Source: Lactarius indigo
Taxonomy: Eukaryota; Basidiomycota; Agaricomycetes; Russulales; Russulaceae
Direction of reading: 5' to 3'
Assembly (NCBI GenBank): GCA_025766275.1
Contig: JAFKAC010000120.1
Span: forward strand, 62,001 to 126,000
Length of the DNA stretch: 64,000 nt
The position numbers and the translations under genes are program-made. Position 1 is the first letter of the stretch, and each line of letters begins with the position of its first letter. The notes under the pieces are model-generated. The model worked only from the letters and a program-made list of their open reading frames with translations, had not been told where the DNA came from and searched no databases. Shown here in pieces: positions 46,540 through 57,805 of the stretch.

Positions 46540-48536
46540 GTGGTACGGTACAGTATTAACGACGAAAAGAGGATCACGTGATGTACGCTTGTATTTTGGT
46601 AGTTGGGTGTTTCGCGTTCTGTGAATGCAAACGGGAAGATGTTCAGAGAGCCTCCGCAGTGTTTGGATTGTGGGTTACTGTATGGTACTGGACAACAAAA
46701 GACACTGTCAAGTGTCATCAACCCTGAGGGCCCTCAGTCACTGCTATATACGATATACGAGGATGCTCCGGGTGACGCACCCCAGGTCGTCAACAGTTTA
46801 GCACCTCCGTCATTGATCTCCCTCGACATCGCCCTCGACTCGAATCCGAGTCACAGCCGGTCCTGCCCGGCCTGCCCCCCCGGCTCCTGACTCCGGCCAG
46901 TCCCTGCCGTTCTCCGCGGCCATCATCCCATCACCATTTGTCGCCTTGGCTCCTAGTAAACGCCTCCCGAACTATGTTGCGATGCTGCTTGTTGCAACGA
47001 CCGCCGCCACCACCTTTGCTTGATGTTGGAGTGGGCGAGAATCGGCCTCCCTTCCCCTCCGTAATTGCTACAGGCCACCCTACGTACGAATCAAGCCCAA
47101 GTGATAAGGGTGCCTGATTCGATTCAAATACCATCAGAGAGGGCAGTGAAAAGGCGCGAAATCGAGGTTGGTCACAGAACAAGAGAGCCTCGTGTCTTAC
47201 TCGACGGGCCGCGTCAGCAGTTCGCAAGTTTGACGGGTACTGTACGGCGCCAGCGTGCTCAGAATAAAGGGAGGCGCCGGCTGTGAGAATGGAAGCATAC
47301 CTATCGCGTTATGTATACCCCAGAAACAAAACCGTGTGTATGTATTGTATGTAGCAGTGCATCACGCGACTCTGGGCCGAGCTTCCGAGTGCAGGGGACC
47401 CAGCGACAATTGGAGGAGAAAGTCATCAGTCCCTATCACTGTTCCGAAGTCGGGGTATAAATGCACAACAAGAGTTGCTTAGATTGGGTGGGAGTTGGTG
47501 TCGGTGTTATTGATGGGGTTGTTCGGGTCATGTGAGGCGACATACTACAACACAATTAACCGCCGGATGCATAACAGGGTTCGAAGGAAATAAGTTCTCA
47601 AGATGCTCCGAAGAAAGAGTCCAAGACACTGTCTGCCACCAGGATAGAAAGGGTATTCCGTTTGAAGTCCGTTTGGCGAAATCTATTAGGATCAAAGGAA
47701 GCAGGGACTGGGGGCTGGAGCTGCGCATGTTCATAGGAGATAGCATCGACATGTTGTAGACGTATCGAACTCGTAGAAGCAGACTGAGCATCGGGGGCCG
47801 GCAGACAAGAGCAATTGTAGGAGAGAATCGTCATTACGGAGATAGGCACTTCCACTCCGACCAGCTGACACGTAGAACAAGGAACGTTCAACCGCCCATA
47901 GAGGGAGCAAGCTGACCATATGTCGAGAACAGAAGCAGTGCGGTGGTGGTGGCATGACGAACCCCCGCGGCTCTGCGAGGGAATTCTCCGAAAAACAATG
48001 AGAAAAAAGAAGTTAATCATCGCTTGACCGAACTGATACGCCAAATTAGGAACAAAAGGTTTTTGTGGGTATCAGCTGAAAGAGCCATGCAGAGGGCGAT
48101 GGTGAGGGAGAGATGGAAGCAGTGCGCATACACAATAAGTCGACGACGAACAGTCCATTGAGAGACGATGTGTTGCCGGAGCGCGAGTTTGCGATGCACG
48201 CGCCTTGGCCCGTCGTTGTCGGTGTGACGTAAGCAGAGACAATGGAAAGGACGGTATTGTTTCCAAATAAGGAAAGGACGGCTAGCGTTGTTTGTGCTCA
48301 ACGAGACAATGCAAACTCGCGGGACAACAAAAAGCCCCGAAATGTCGCCGGCTACTAAAAGGTCGAGTGCCCGTCTTGGTCTTTCTCTTATTCCGCCTCA
48401 TAGATTTCGTTTATTCTTCTCGCTCACGACCCCCCAAGCCTCTCTGGTAGTAGACTCGGACTGCCTGTTGTATCCACCACTCGACTCGACTGCAACCTTG
48501 AAACATGTCTCCGCGTGTGTATCGCAACTTATCAAT
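46540..48536. other. Intergenic region upstream of the Ser/Pro-rich gene
   Basis: The first 440 bp is the 3' flank shared with copy C. The rest has only short frames on both strands. The frame of the next gene is open upstream to 48288, but the sequence 48340-48530 is pyrimidine-rich and leader-like, so it is treated as 5' UTR. Confidence 0.4.
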
Positions 48537-50330
48537 ATGTCGGACCATTTTGACTCATCCACCTCCGTAGTCCTTACGAACTACAGCTTCCTATCGCCAT
48601 TGAAACGACAGCGCGCTGTGCGTAACCGCAGCAACATTGCTACCCCATCTCCCTCAAAATGTGCCAACCGTCTCCCAGTCCTCCCAGAACTCTCTGGAGA
48701 GCAAGACGCTTTCTCTTCCCCTTCCCCACCGCCTTCTGTCCCCTCATCAAATTCTTTTCCTCGCCTGTCTCCCCCTGTTTGTCCTAGTGAGAAGCGCCGT
48801 AGTCGCTACGGTAGAGACGAATTTGCACTTGACCAGGACTTCCTCCGCGTGGCAGCTCTCGACGCAACTAGTCCCACCCCTGCCAAGCAAAAGCGCCAGT
48901 CTGTGCGGCTGAGTGCCTTCGACATCGTTATTGACATCACTGCGCCAACCTCTCCTGTCAGCGACTCGCCTCCACCCGCCTCCAGCAGCAGCATCGTGAC
49001 GACGCCCCCCAGGCCCACCCGCTCACGTGAGATACGATCGCGGTCCCCTCCCCGGACGCGTTCGCCAACTCCTTCACTCACCAGCATGTCTGCCTGCTCC
49101 AGCAACGACATCCCCATGACACCGCTCACGTCCGACGACGAGTGGCCAGGTCTTGGTTTCAGTCCCAAGCTCCGCAAGGTCCCCGCAGCCCAGCGCGTGC
49201 AGATCCACCCGCTCGTGATCACCAAGTCTACGCACGCACTACTCAACCCTGACGCGAGCCCCGCGGACGTGTTCGAGTTCACCATTGCACCGTTCTCGGA
49301 TCCGGAAGACGAAGAAGAACAGGACGAGGATGACGTGTCGTGGTACGCACGCGAACTCGGCCAGCTTGTCTCGCTCGCCTCCCCACGCGCGCCCTCCGCG
49401 TCGAGCCCGACCAGTGCGCGCCCAGACTCGCTCCTCCCCCCTCCTTCCCGTCCAAGCACAAGGACCGGCCAACACAGCCGGATGAGCAAGCCCCTTCCCG
49501 CGATTCCGCGCACGCCCGGCCCGAGTCCGCAACTGGACCCGACCTTCCCGCGCCGGCGCACCCCCTCGCGTCGCCCCTCACGTCAACAGCTTCCCACATA
49601 CCCCCCTCCCCAGCCACCCCGCACCGCCACCACCCCCTCCGTACGCAAGTCGCTCAAGATTACCGTCCCCCGCGCACCACCGCGCACACCGCTCCCCCTC
49701 GACGTCGCAGACATTTTTGACGACATCGACGCGTGGTCCATCTTTGCGCCCTCAGCAGGCCCGCGTAGCACCAGTACAGCCACCAGTGCTGGCTTGGCGG
49801 AGCTCTCGCCCCCGCGCATGCCTCACACGCCCATGAGCGCCTACTCGGAGTACGACCCCGTGGAGCTCATCGTGGACTACGCCACCTTACCCTCACCACA
49901 ACCGTCACCCTCTTCCTCCTCCGTGTCGCCATCGCTCTCTTCATTTCTCCCCGATGACGACTCGGACAACGACGATGAGTCGGAGTACTGGCCCAACGAG
50001 GAGAAGCTCCGCTCGCGCTGGTCTTGCTCGACCGTAGCCACTCTCGCGAATAGGGCAGCTACCTCACCGCCAACGTCACCTTCGCCGTCGGCCAGACTGC
50101 GCTTCCACCTCGGCTCTGTCGCGCGCCGCGTGCGCGCTCGCAGGACGGGCGCCAGTGGCAGCGATAACGCGACTCTCAAGACGCACGCGCGCTCTTCGAG
50201 CGAGCCGAGCGCCAATTCTGGCGCTAGTGGTGAGGGAAGTGTTGCGGGTGTGCGCTCGGAGTCAGGTCACGAAGATGTGGAGAGCTGTTTGCGGCGCAAG
50301 CCGATCCCGCTCGAGCTTTTCTTGCGGTAG
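48537..50330 (+). CDS. Ser/Pro-rich low-complexity protein of unknown function
   Basis: A single uninterrupted exon of 597 aa from MSDHFDSSTSVVL to IPLELFLR. The start at 48537 is preferred over an in-frame ATG at 48288 because the intervening residues look like translated leader. The protein is dominated by Ser, Pro, Thr and Arg (PRPTRSREIRSRSPPRTRSPTP, SLTSMSACSS) with short conserved-looking islands: LSPLKRQRA (about 20), DFLRVAALDAT, FDIVIDIT, DDEWPGLGFSPKLRKVPAAQ and VDIFDD-like acidic segments (VADIFDDIDAWSIFAP). An acidic run, DPEDEEEQDEDD, lies near residue 260. No signal peptide or membrane span. Such composition suggests a phosphorylated, disordered scaffold or regulator. No domain is recognised and no function is proposed. 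Long antisense frames across it are shadows. Confidence 0.75.
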   Translation: MSDHFDSSTSVVLTNYSFLSPLKRQRAVRNRSNIATPSPSKCANRLPVLPELSGEQDAFSSPSPPPSVPSSNSFPRLSPPVCPSEKRRSRYGRDEFALDQDFLRVAALDATSPTPAKQKRQSVRLSAFDIVIDITAPTSPVSDSPPPASSSSIVTTPPRPTRSREIRSRSPPRTRSPTPSLTSMSACSSNDIPMTPLTSDDEWPGLGFSPKLRKVPAAQRVQIHPLVITKSTHALLNPDASPADVFEFTIAPFSDPEDEEEQDEDDVSWYARELGQLVSLASPRAPSASSPTSARPDSLLPPPSRPSTRTGQHSRMSKPLPAIPRTPGPSPQLDPTFPRRRTPSRRPSRQQLPTYPPPQPPRTATTPSVRKSLKITVPRAPPRTPLPLDVADIFDDIDAWSIFAPSAGPRSTSTATSAGLAELSPPRMPHTPMSAYSEYDPVELIVDYATLPSPQPSPSSSSVSPSLSSFLPDDDSDNDDESEYWPNEEKLRSRWSCSTVATLANRAATSPPTSPSPSARLRFHLGSVARRVRARRTGASGSDNATLKTHARSSSEPSANSGASGEGSVAGVRSESGHEDVESCLRRKPIPLELFLR

Positions 50331-50784
50331 AACTTGGGGCTGTCTGTTCATGACTAGGACGACTTTTCTTCATTCGCGCACGCATGATTTTTGGAGCTCT
50401 TATAGACTTTCTTTCATTGTATATTTGTACCATGGATTTTCAGACATTGTATTTATACTTTTATATTTTGTATACGCATACAGTACTTGAACATTCAGCT
50501 TAGTATTACGACTTAGTACGTCTAACCCCCCCTTCTTCATGGGGTGGACGAAACGCAACGTCTACTGTCCCTACTGTAATCGTCTTTGTAGCTACTCCCG
50601 GCTCATTGTACAGTCGTTCCTTTAATTCCATTGTTGTATCCAAATTCATATAATGCAGAGTGCGCGAGTCATTCAACGTTCTGTATCCTCAGAGTGGTGA
50701 ATCTATAGTATATCGTGCATGTAATGGATGTGCCGCTATGCAAGTAAAGAACCACAAAATTATGCCTCATCTATAATAAATGCA
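50331..50784. terminator. Convergent 3' intergenic region
   Basis: 454 bp between the stops of the Ser/Pro-rich gene and the minus-strand carrier. T-rich sequence (50405-50475) with TATTTATACTTTTATATTTTG is consistent with 3' end formation. No gene is visible. Confidence 0.45.
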
Positions 50785-52137
50785 CTACTGACTGCCCTCA
50801 TTGCCGCTCCGGCGCACCTCGCGCCTCGCAGCAGCGCGCTTGAGCAGCCATGCAATGTTTTCGTACACGACGAACGTGACGCACGTCCCAGGAAGCACGC
50901 GCACCAGGTTCGTAGCCAGGCCGCGATAGAACCCCGCGACGCCCTCGTGCGTCCACGTATGCGCGATCGTCGACGTGACCGTACGATGATGCGTGCGCGC
51001 CAGCGCCGAGTCGTCCTACAACAAGCACTTTAGCACATGCGCGACGAAAAAAAAAAAAGAAATGCCACGCCACCTGTATGCGCGAGCGGATGACCTGGTA
51101 CGGGTACGTCGCGCACAGTGCGCCGAGCTTCGACGAGCCAGACATGATCGTATAAGCCGTGTTGGACTTTTTTTTTGGTTTCAGGTCAGATTGATTTCGC
51201 GCAGAAAGGGATGGATGGGGGAAGGAAGACGCACCAGCTTTTCGTCGTCCGTCGTCCACTCGCGCCCGAGCTTCGCAACACGTCGCCGCTTGCGCTCGAA
51301 GGCCCAGCTCTTCATCTTCTCGTATACCATGAACTGCAGCGCGCCATTAGTCACGCCGACCAGCGCGAGCGACGTCCCGCGATAGAGCCCAGCCCAACCC
51401 TCGTCGCGGAATATCGCGCGGAACCCGCCTAAGCACACTAGTGAGGGAAAATCGAAATCAAGGAACAGAATAGTCGTACTCAGGAGTCCACGGTGCGCCG
51501 CGGGAGAGTTGGGCGGGGCGGTGAATGTTCGAACTTTCACTACCCATATCGGGTTTGTAAGAATCGCCGTCACGGCACCTGAGTGAGCGTTGAGGAATGT
51601 TGGGGAAAAAAAAATGAATGGATGAATGAATGCGGACTCGCTTCGGCGGAAAAGAGAAGATATTGGGAGGCCGTCAGGGGTCGGTCTGGCGCGTCGACCG
51701 TCGCGCGGCGCTTGAGCTGATTGTAGCTGCAACAGATTGGGAGGTTCAGCTGGGGAGGAAGACAACTAGAAGGACGAGACGCACAAGAGGAAGTAGAGTC
51801 CCCAACTGCTCGCGTTACCAGCGATGTTCGGACTCAATCCGCGATACAGCCCGCGCCAGCCCTCGCTGGCGTGTATGTCACGCAGGGCGCGCCAGATCCC
51901 GCGTCCGATGCCGCCCTCGGGCCCACGCGTCGACACTTGGAACTTGACCTTGAGCAGGTCGAGCGGGTTCATGCAGAGCACGGCAGCTGTTCCCGCGCCG
52001 ATTCCGGCGAACGCGTGGTCCTAAAAAAAAATAACGACGATGCAGTGAGCGCGACCAATGGATTAGGTGTTTGTTATGCGCACGATGGCATGTGTTGGGA
52101 AGAAGCTTGGTTGGGAGAAGGGATTCGGGGTGGACAT
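50785..52137 (-). CDS. Mitochondrial carrier family protein, FAD/folate-transporter type (FLX1/SLC25A32-like)
   Basis: Seven minus-strand exons: 52137-52084, 52020-51785, 51726-51638, 51578-51480, 51428-51235, 51166-51074, 51015-50785, giving 331 aa with every phase consistent. Carriers of this family sit in the inner mitochondrial membrane as three repeats of two helices. All three signatures are present: PLDLLK (37-42), PIWVVK (136-141) and PYQVIR (246-251). The Trp in repeat 2 and Gln in repeat 3 replacing the usual acidic residue are typical of the FAD/folate carrier branch. The EGWRGLYRGL, EGWAGLYRGT and EGVAGFYRGL loops complete the repeats. It should import FAD, folate or a related compound. 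It faces the TPR-CHAT gene head to head (about 490 bp apart). A second copy at 56250-57303 is broken, so this appears to be the only working copy in the window. Confidence 0.93.
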
Positions 52138-52630
52138 GCGCAGCTGTGACGCTTGTCTTTTTGAGAGTTTGGGACCCTAGCTGGCGTTGTCGACGATGGC
52201 CGCCGGTACCACTGACTCGGAAATTATTCGAGATGACGGATGAGGCGTGCGTAGCGGCCCGGATGTGGCCGGTGGACAAACGCAGCGCCTGCCGGACTCG
52301 CGGCTGCGCCTATCTGTCCATACTACCGTACCTCTCGCCGTTTTCAATTTTCGACTCATTCCGAATAATCTACTGACACCTTGTTGTATCGCACCTCAAT
52401 GTTAGTTCATGTCCGCTAATGTGGGGGTCAGGCTTTGCCAACCCGTGCTTGATTTTGCGAATCTAGCACTGCCTTTGCTTCGACAACGTGGAATGTACAC
52501 CTCGTGTTGTTGCCGTGGGAGTGCCCAGGGTTAGGGCGTAGTCTGCGGACCAGTGCAAGGCTTTTTGTCTACCCACCACTTTGCAATCTTAGTCGTTCGC
52601 TCACGATTTCTTATTTGCACGCATTGAACC
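52138..52630. promoter_or_regulatory. Bidirectional promoter region, carrier / CHAT unit 1
   Basis: Head-to-head spacer. Its CHAT-proximal half (52380-52630) is strongly conserved at 57550-57805 of unit 2 (e.g. GACACCTTGTTGTATC, TTCATGTCCGCTAA, GTGGGAGTGCCCAGGGTTAG) and recognisable before the third CHAT gene (about 62870-63118, CTCGTGTTGT). This suggests that the regulatory region travelled with each duplicate. Confidence 0.6.
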
Positions 52631-55600
52631 ATGAATCCCAAATGTAAGTACGAATCCCCAGAGTCCGAACCGTCCTGACGTTGGTAATTGAAATAATAAC
52701 CCTCTTCCTTACAGACTCAATTGCTGATATTGACGGCTGGATCGCTCTTCTGCAGATCCCAATCTCGCATTTCCCTCGACTGCATTCAGAGCATATCACT
52801 TTCGTCCACAGCCTCGCTAATGCGCGACTCGTGCGTTATGGAATGTCGCAGCAGAAGGAAGACCTTGACAAGTCCATTCTACACCACACTGAGGCGATCC
52901 TTCTGCCCGTTCCACCTGCTAGACATCTGTTCCACGTCGTCCGACTCCTCTTTCACCTCGCGAAGGCTCTTCTTGATCGCTCCAAAGACTTCGACCAGAC
53001 CGAGGACCGCAAGTGTTCTATCGAGTACCTCCGGTATCTCCAAGGACTACCCCTTGAATCCTTCGACATCCCCCGGAACGACGTTATATCAATGCTCATT
53101 CGGGCGTTGGGTGCTCAAGTTGAGTCTGGAATTGGGGATGCGACACGGAATATCGGAGAGATGGTGGACCTCTGCCGCGAACTCCTCACCTCCAACATAT
53201 CTGCAGACATTCCCGTCGCCATTTTTTTATCCTTTATTAAGGCTGTCAACGCCGAATTCTACAGAGGACGGCTCGTCCAGTTGCTAGACCAAGTCATTGA
53301 ATGCCTACGGGACGCGGTGAAGATGTGCCCGCCAGGTTCTCACCTTGCCATGCTTTCGCTGTCGCTGGCCACCATACTCGACATTCGCTTCACCGAAGCC
53401 CATTCAATTGATGATTATGAGGAAGCAATGGAGGTTTTGGAAAACGCCCTCGATCTTAGTCAACCTGGAGAGATTCCGGATTCGGTTCGGGATCTAGTTT
53501 TATTACATGCCGCCTCGCTCGCAAACACCAGAGCGGCAATCTTCAAGAACCCAGAGAATATCGAAGTGGCAATTTCTCGTATGCGTGCCGCACTCAGCTC
53601 TTCTTCCATCTCTGGACGGCTTCGTCTTGACGTCACTGAGAGCTTGTCGATGCTCGTCCGTCGTCGTTTTATGAATTACAGTCTCGATGAGAGCCGCGAA
53701 GAAGCAAACTCTTATCTGTCACAAGTAGTCGACCTATCTTCTCAGAGCCTGGCAAAATCTGAGGAATATGTTGCCGAACCAGACGCCATTCTGGAAACCT
53801 ATTCGACCACAGTATTACAGCAGAAAATTGAGCGCCTGAAAAAACTGATCTCTAACACCACACTAGGGACAGAACACCACAAATCCCTCGAAGAACTTGT
53901 GGATTGCTATAAATACAAGTTCTTCCGTACTAACGACATATCTGATATCGAAGAGTCTATCAAGTTTAGCCGTCTCCGGCTCGATTCAGCTCATTCCAAT
54001 GATCCCTGGAGAATCCTTCCCCTTTCTTCCCTGAGCGAGGTCCTCCTCATCGCCTTCAGGCATACCAACAAGATCAACTACCTTGACGAGTCAATCGTCG
54101 TTGGCTATGACATTCTCAAGTTGAAAGTTGCACAGGCCGGAAATTATCACATAATTCCGAGGCTTGTGTCATCTGTACTCACCCGCTGGCGGTTGCTTAG
54201 TCGAAGAGAGGACTGCCTTGAGGCCATACGATTGATATCATTGGCCGTCGACAATCAATATATGCAGGAGCCTGACCGATTCGAACTTTCCTGCCGCTGG
54301 GCCCTCCTCGCGCGATGTACCGAGCACCCCTCTGTCCTGACCGCTTACAAGAGCTCAATCTCATTGATGCAAAGGTCCTTATCCTTCGCTCCGACGGTAT
54401 CTATCCAACACACTCGTCTCGTCGCAATGGGCGAGCAATGTCGAACTATGCCACTCGACTACGCGTCCTATCAGGTCGAATTAGGTCTATTTGAAGAGGC
54501 AGTCGAGACACTGGAGCAAGGGCGGGCGCTACTTTGGTCCGAAATGCGTAGCTTCCGTACCCCGATTTCCCTACTTATCGAAGATAACTCGCCATTGATA
54601 AAGAGATTTGCGGAGATTAATCGAGAACTCGAGGCGATGACCGTATCCGTCACACCGAGTGCGAGGCCAGAAATCGAAGACGACACCGTTCAAGGTAGAG
54701 ACGGGAGTGATGCATTCGGTCGGCTCGTGGTAAAGCGGCAGAAACTGGTGGGGAAGCGGGATGCACTGGTTTCAGAGATCCAAGGCCAGCCAGGGTTGGA
54801 AGGATTCTTGAAGGCGCCATCATTTATCACTCTCCGCTCCGCTGCCTCGCGTGGCCCCGTCATTCTCATCAATCATTGCGAATGGCGCTCTGATATCCTC
54901 ATTCTCTTCCATAACTTACTTCCTTGCGCCATTCCTACCGCCAGTGATTTCTACGCTCGGGCAAACAAACTACGGGATGAACTGGTAGAGGCGCGGAAGC
55001 GTGGTCTTGACTCACGCGAATACCAGGATGCTCTATGCTCCGTACTCAAGGGCCTCTATGAGCTCGTTGGAGCACCGGTCGTCAAGAGGCTTCGGTTGTT
55101 AGGCGTACCAGAGCAATCTCGAATCTGGTGGTGCCCGACCTCGGTCTTCTGCTCCCTTCCCCTCCACGCGATGGGCCCAATCCCATCAAGTGATACTTCC
55201 GAGCGATATTTCTCAGACCTGTACATCCCTTCGTATACACCATCGCTCTCTGCACTCATCGAGTCTCGCACCGCAAGTCCACAGATCCTGGCCAAGCCCT
55301 CATTACTCCTTGTTGCACAACCAGACGATTCTCTTCCAGGTGTGAAGGGAGAGATCAAGGTTATTCGAAACCTCAAAGAACGCGTCGCGGTGACGAATCT
55401 TGTCTCAAGTGAGGCAACACCCGCTTCCGTAGTCGACGGTCTCCGAGGCAGTCGGCTTGCCCATTTCGCATGTCATGGAGTGCTGGAGACTGGGAAGCCA
55501 TTCGAGGCGTCATTCAAGCTTCACGGGGGCTCGCGTCTTACCCTGCTGGACATTGTACGGTCTCGTCTTCCGGATGCGGAATTCGCATTCCTTTCTTGTT

Positions 55601-55893
55601 GTCACGCCGCGGAAATCACTGAAGAGAGCATAGCGGACGAGGCTCTTCATCTTACTGCGGCGATGCAGTATTGTGGATTCCGAAGCGTTGTTGGGACGAT
55701 GTGGGAAATGGCGGATACGGATGGGCGAGACCTTGCGAAGAGCTTTTACAAGTCGTTGTTCTCTAGCGAAAGGTCCGGTGTGCCGTATTACGAGCGAACT
55801 GCGGAGGCGCTGCGGGATGCGACACAGACGCTACGGAAGAAGAGAGGAATCACGCCGGAGAGATGGGTGAACTTTGTTCATTATGGTGCTTGA
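52631..55893 (+). CDS. TPR-CHAT protein, array copy 1
   Basis: Exon 1 is a 13 nt micro-exon (52631-52643, ATG AAT CCC AAA T), joined to 52715-55893, giving 1063 aa. N-terminal helical TPR-like repeats run from about 20 to 650 (TEAILLPVPP, IEYLRYLQGLPLESF, VIECLRDAVKMCPPG, DYEEAMEVLENAL, ASYQVELGLFEEAVETLEQGRALLW). A charged linker (EIDDT-like, about 660-690) follows, then the CHAT domain from SRGPVILINHCEWR. The expected catalytic residues are His925 (HFACHGVLETG) and Cys967 (FAFLSCCHAAE), and the end is ERWVNFVHYGA. An in-frame ATG at 52681 inside the intron would skip the micro-exon; the spliced start is preferred because the same 4-codon exon recurs in all paralogs. Nearest relative is copy 2 at 57806, with long near-identical stretches. 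Role unknown; a protease acting in death or recognition responses is inferred from the fold. Confidence 0.92.
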
Positions 55894-56239
55894 CGGTACG
55901 TCTTCGGTGAGTGCCAGTTTTCAGTGCACACGCGGATTGGCGCTTAGCAGTTTTCAGAACACTCAGGCTCTTGTCGGATATGCCGTGTCGTGCTTGAACC
56001 AATACTCGTCGGTGTTTAGACCGGATATGCTCAGTATTTCGTTATATTGTCTTGATATCACCAATGTATACCGATTCCCTATGTGAACGCAATGCTCCAA
56101 CCCCAACGTATAGAAAGTTGAGCAGCTTGTCGAGGAATCCGATGCGAGGCCATACCCATACCTATGCATGGTCACGAAGGACGTGTCAGACAACAAGCGG
56201 TCATCGGCGATGTTGTAGGACAAGCCCAACAGTTGGAGG
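55894..56239. other. Spacer between unit 1 and unit 2
   Basis: About 350 bp downstream of CHAT copy 1. The first part matches the sequence after copy 2 (61067-61200). The last exon of the duplicated carrier would be expected here but is not recognisable, so the left end of unit 2 was lost or rearranged. Confidence 0.5.
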
Positions 56240-57303
56240 ACGGAAGACGGAAGTGTGAGCAAATGACCTGGTGTGGGTATGTCGCGCACAGCGCGCCGAT
56301 GTCCGACGAGCCGGATATGACGGTATACGCGGTACCGGACTCTTGAAGCGCATTTGAGTCGGGCTAGCACCGTGAACGTAGATGGAGGACGCAGACACAC
56401 CAGTTTGTCGTCCCCCGTCGTCTGCACGCGCCCGGGCTTCGCGATACACCGCTGCTTGTGTTCAAACGCCAAGCTAGCTCTTTATTTGCCTGTATGCCAT
56501 GAGCGGCAGCACTATTGCTCACGGCAACTAGCGCGAGTGACATCCCCGATAGAGCCTGCCTCAAACCTCGTCACGAAATATCGCGCGGAACCTACCTAGC
56601 ACACTAGTAAGGGGGAAATTGATATCAAGAACAGAATAGTGCACTCAGGAGTCCACGGTACGCTGCGGGAGAGCTGGGCGGCGCGGTAAATGTCTGAACC
56701 TTCACTACCCATATCGGGTTTGTAAGAATCGCCGTCACGGCACCTGAGTGGGCGTTGAGGAATGTTAGGGGGAAAAAAATGAATGAATGAATGAATGCGG
56801 ACTCGCTTCGGCGGAAAAGAGAAGATATTGGGAGGCCGTCAGGGGCGGTCTGGCGCGTCGACTGTCGCGCGGCACTTGAGCTAATTGTAGCTGCGACGAA
56901 TGGGCACGTTTCATCGGGGGAGAGGAAAGAGGATGCGAGACGCACAAAAGAAAATAGAGTCCCCAACTGCTTGCATTACCAGCTACATTCGGACTCAACC
57001 CGCGATACAGCCCGCGCCAGCCCTCGCTGCCGTCTATGTCACGCAGGGTGCGCCAGATCCCACATCCGATCCCGCCCTCGGGCCCGCGCGTCAACACTTA
57101 AAACTTGACCTTGAGCAGGTCGAGCGGGTTCATGCAGAGCACTGCAACTGTTCCCGCGCCGATTCCGGCGAACGCGTGGTCCTGAAAAATAACGAAGACG
57201 CAGTGAGGGCGACAGGCAACTTGAAGTTGGAATGGGTTATATGACGGCGGATAGCACGTGTTGGGAAGAAGCTTGGTTGGGAGAGGGGATTTGGGGTGGA
57301 CAT
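56240..57303 (-). pseudogene. Broken mitochondrial carrier copy in unit 2
   Basis: Clear relic of the intact carrier at 50785-52137. Exon 1 is preserved (MSTPNPLSQPSFFPT, start 57303), but the first donor GTGCGC has become CGCCGT. In exon 2 the Gln codon of KFQV is a TAA stop (complement of 57098-57100). Exons 2-5 are still alignable (GIWRTLRDIDGSEGWRGLYRGLSPN, then AVTAILTNPIWVV). Exon 5 has frameshifts and substitutions, and only part of exon 6 (about 56253-56345) is left. Exon 7 is missing. A short (GAAT)n microsatellite at about 56779-56797 lies in the former intron 3. No functional carrier is expected. Confidence 0.9.
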
Positions 57304-57805
57304 GAGCAGCTGTGACGCTTGTCTTTTTGAGAGCTCGGGACCCGCGTTGTCGATGATGGCTGCGAGTCCTACCGAATTATTCGGGATGACGGATGAGGCG
57401 TGTGTAGCGGCCCGGAGGTGGCCGATAGACAAACGCAGCGCCTACCGGACTCGGTGCGCCGCGGCCGATCTGGTCCATACCACTCAGGCTGTACCGTGAC
57501 AGTACTTCTCGTCGTTTTCAATATTCGACTCATTTCCAATAATCTACTGACACCTTGTTGTATCACGGGTCAATGTTAGTTCATGTCCGCTAACATAGGG
57601 GCCAGCCATTGGCCAACCTGTGCTTGAATTTATGGATCTAGCACTGCCTTTGCTTCGGCAACGTGGAATGTACAACTCGTGTTGTTGCCGTGGGAGTGCC
57701 CAGGGTTAGGGCGTAGTCTGCGGGTAAGTGCAAGGCTTTTTGTCTACCCACCACTTCACAAAGCTAGTCGTTTGCTCACGATTTCTTACTTTCACGCATT
57801 GAACC
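57304..57805. promoter_or_regulatory. Promoter region of CHAT copy 2
   Basis: Counterpart of 52138-52630, with the CHAT-proximal 250 bp almost unchanged. The carrier-facing side has decayed more, in keeping with loss of the carrier gene. Confidence 0.55.

Larger units (their letters stand above)
50785..55893. repeat. Tandem duplication unit 1 (carrier + CHAT)
   Basis: The pair carrier(-)/CHAT(+) recurs as unit 2 (about 56240-61080) and unit 3 (about 61690 to beyond 64000). CHAT starts are spaced 5175 and 5313 bp apart, and sequence identity extends through introns, the shared promoter and the first bases after the CHAT stop (GGTGCTTGACGGTACGTCTTCGGTGA in units 1 and 2). Confidence 0.9.

Noticed and set aside
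48806..49561. 251-codon open frame on the minus strand
   Set aside because: Antisense shadow of the GC-rich Ser/Pro-rich gene at 48537-50330; its Gly/Arg/Ser composition follows from reversed Pro/Ser codons.
52681..52714. Alternative start of CHAT copy 1 at the in-frame ATG/valine-rich stretch at 52681
   Set aside because: These residues are the translated intron end. The micro-exon plus TTACAG acceptor is reproduced in the other copies, which lack an equivalent start.
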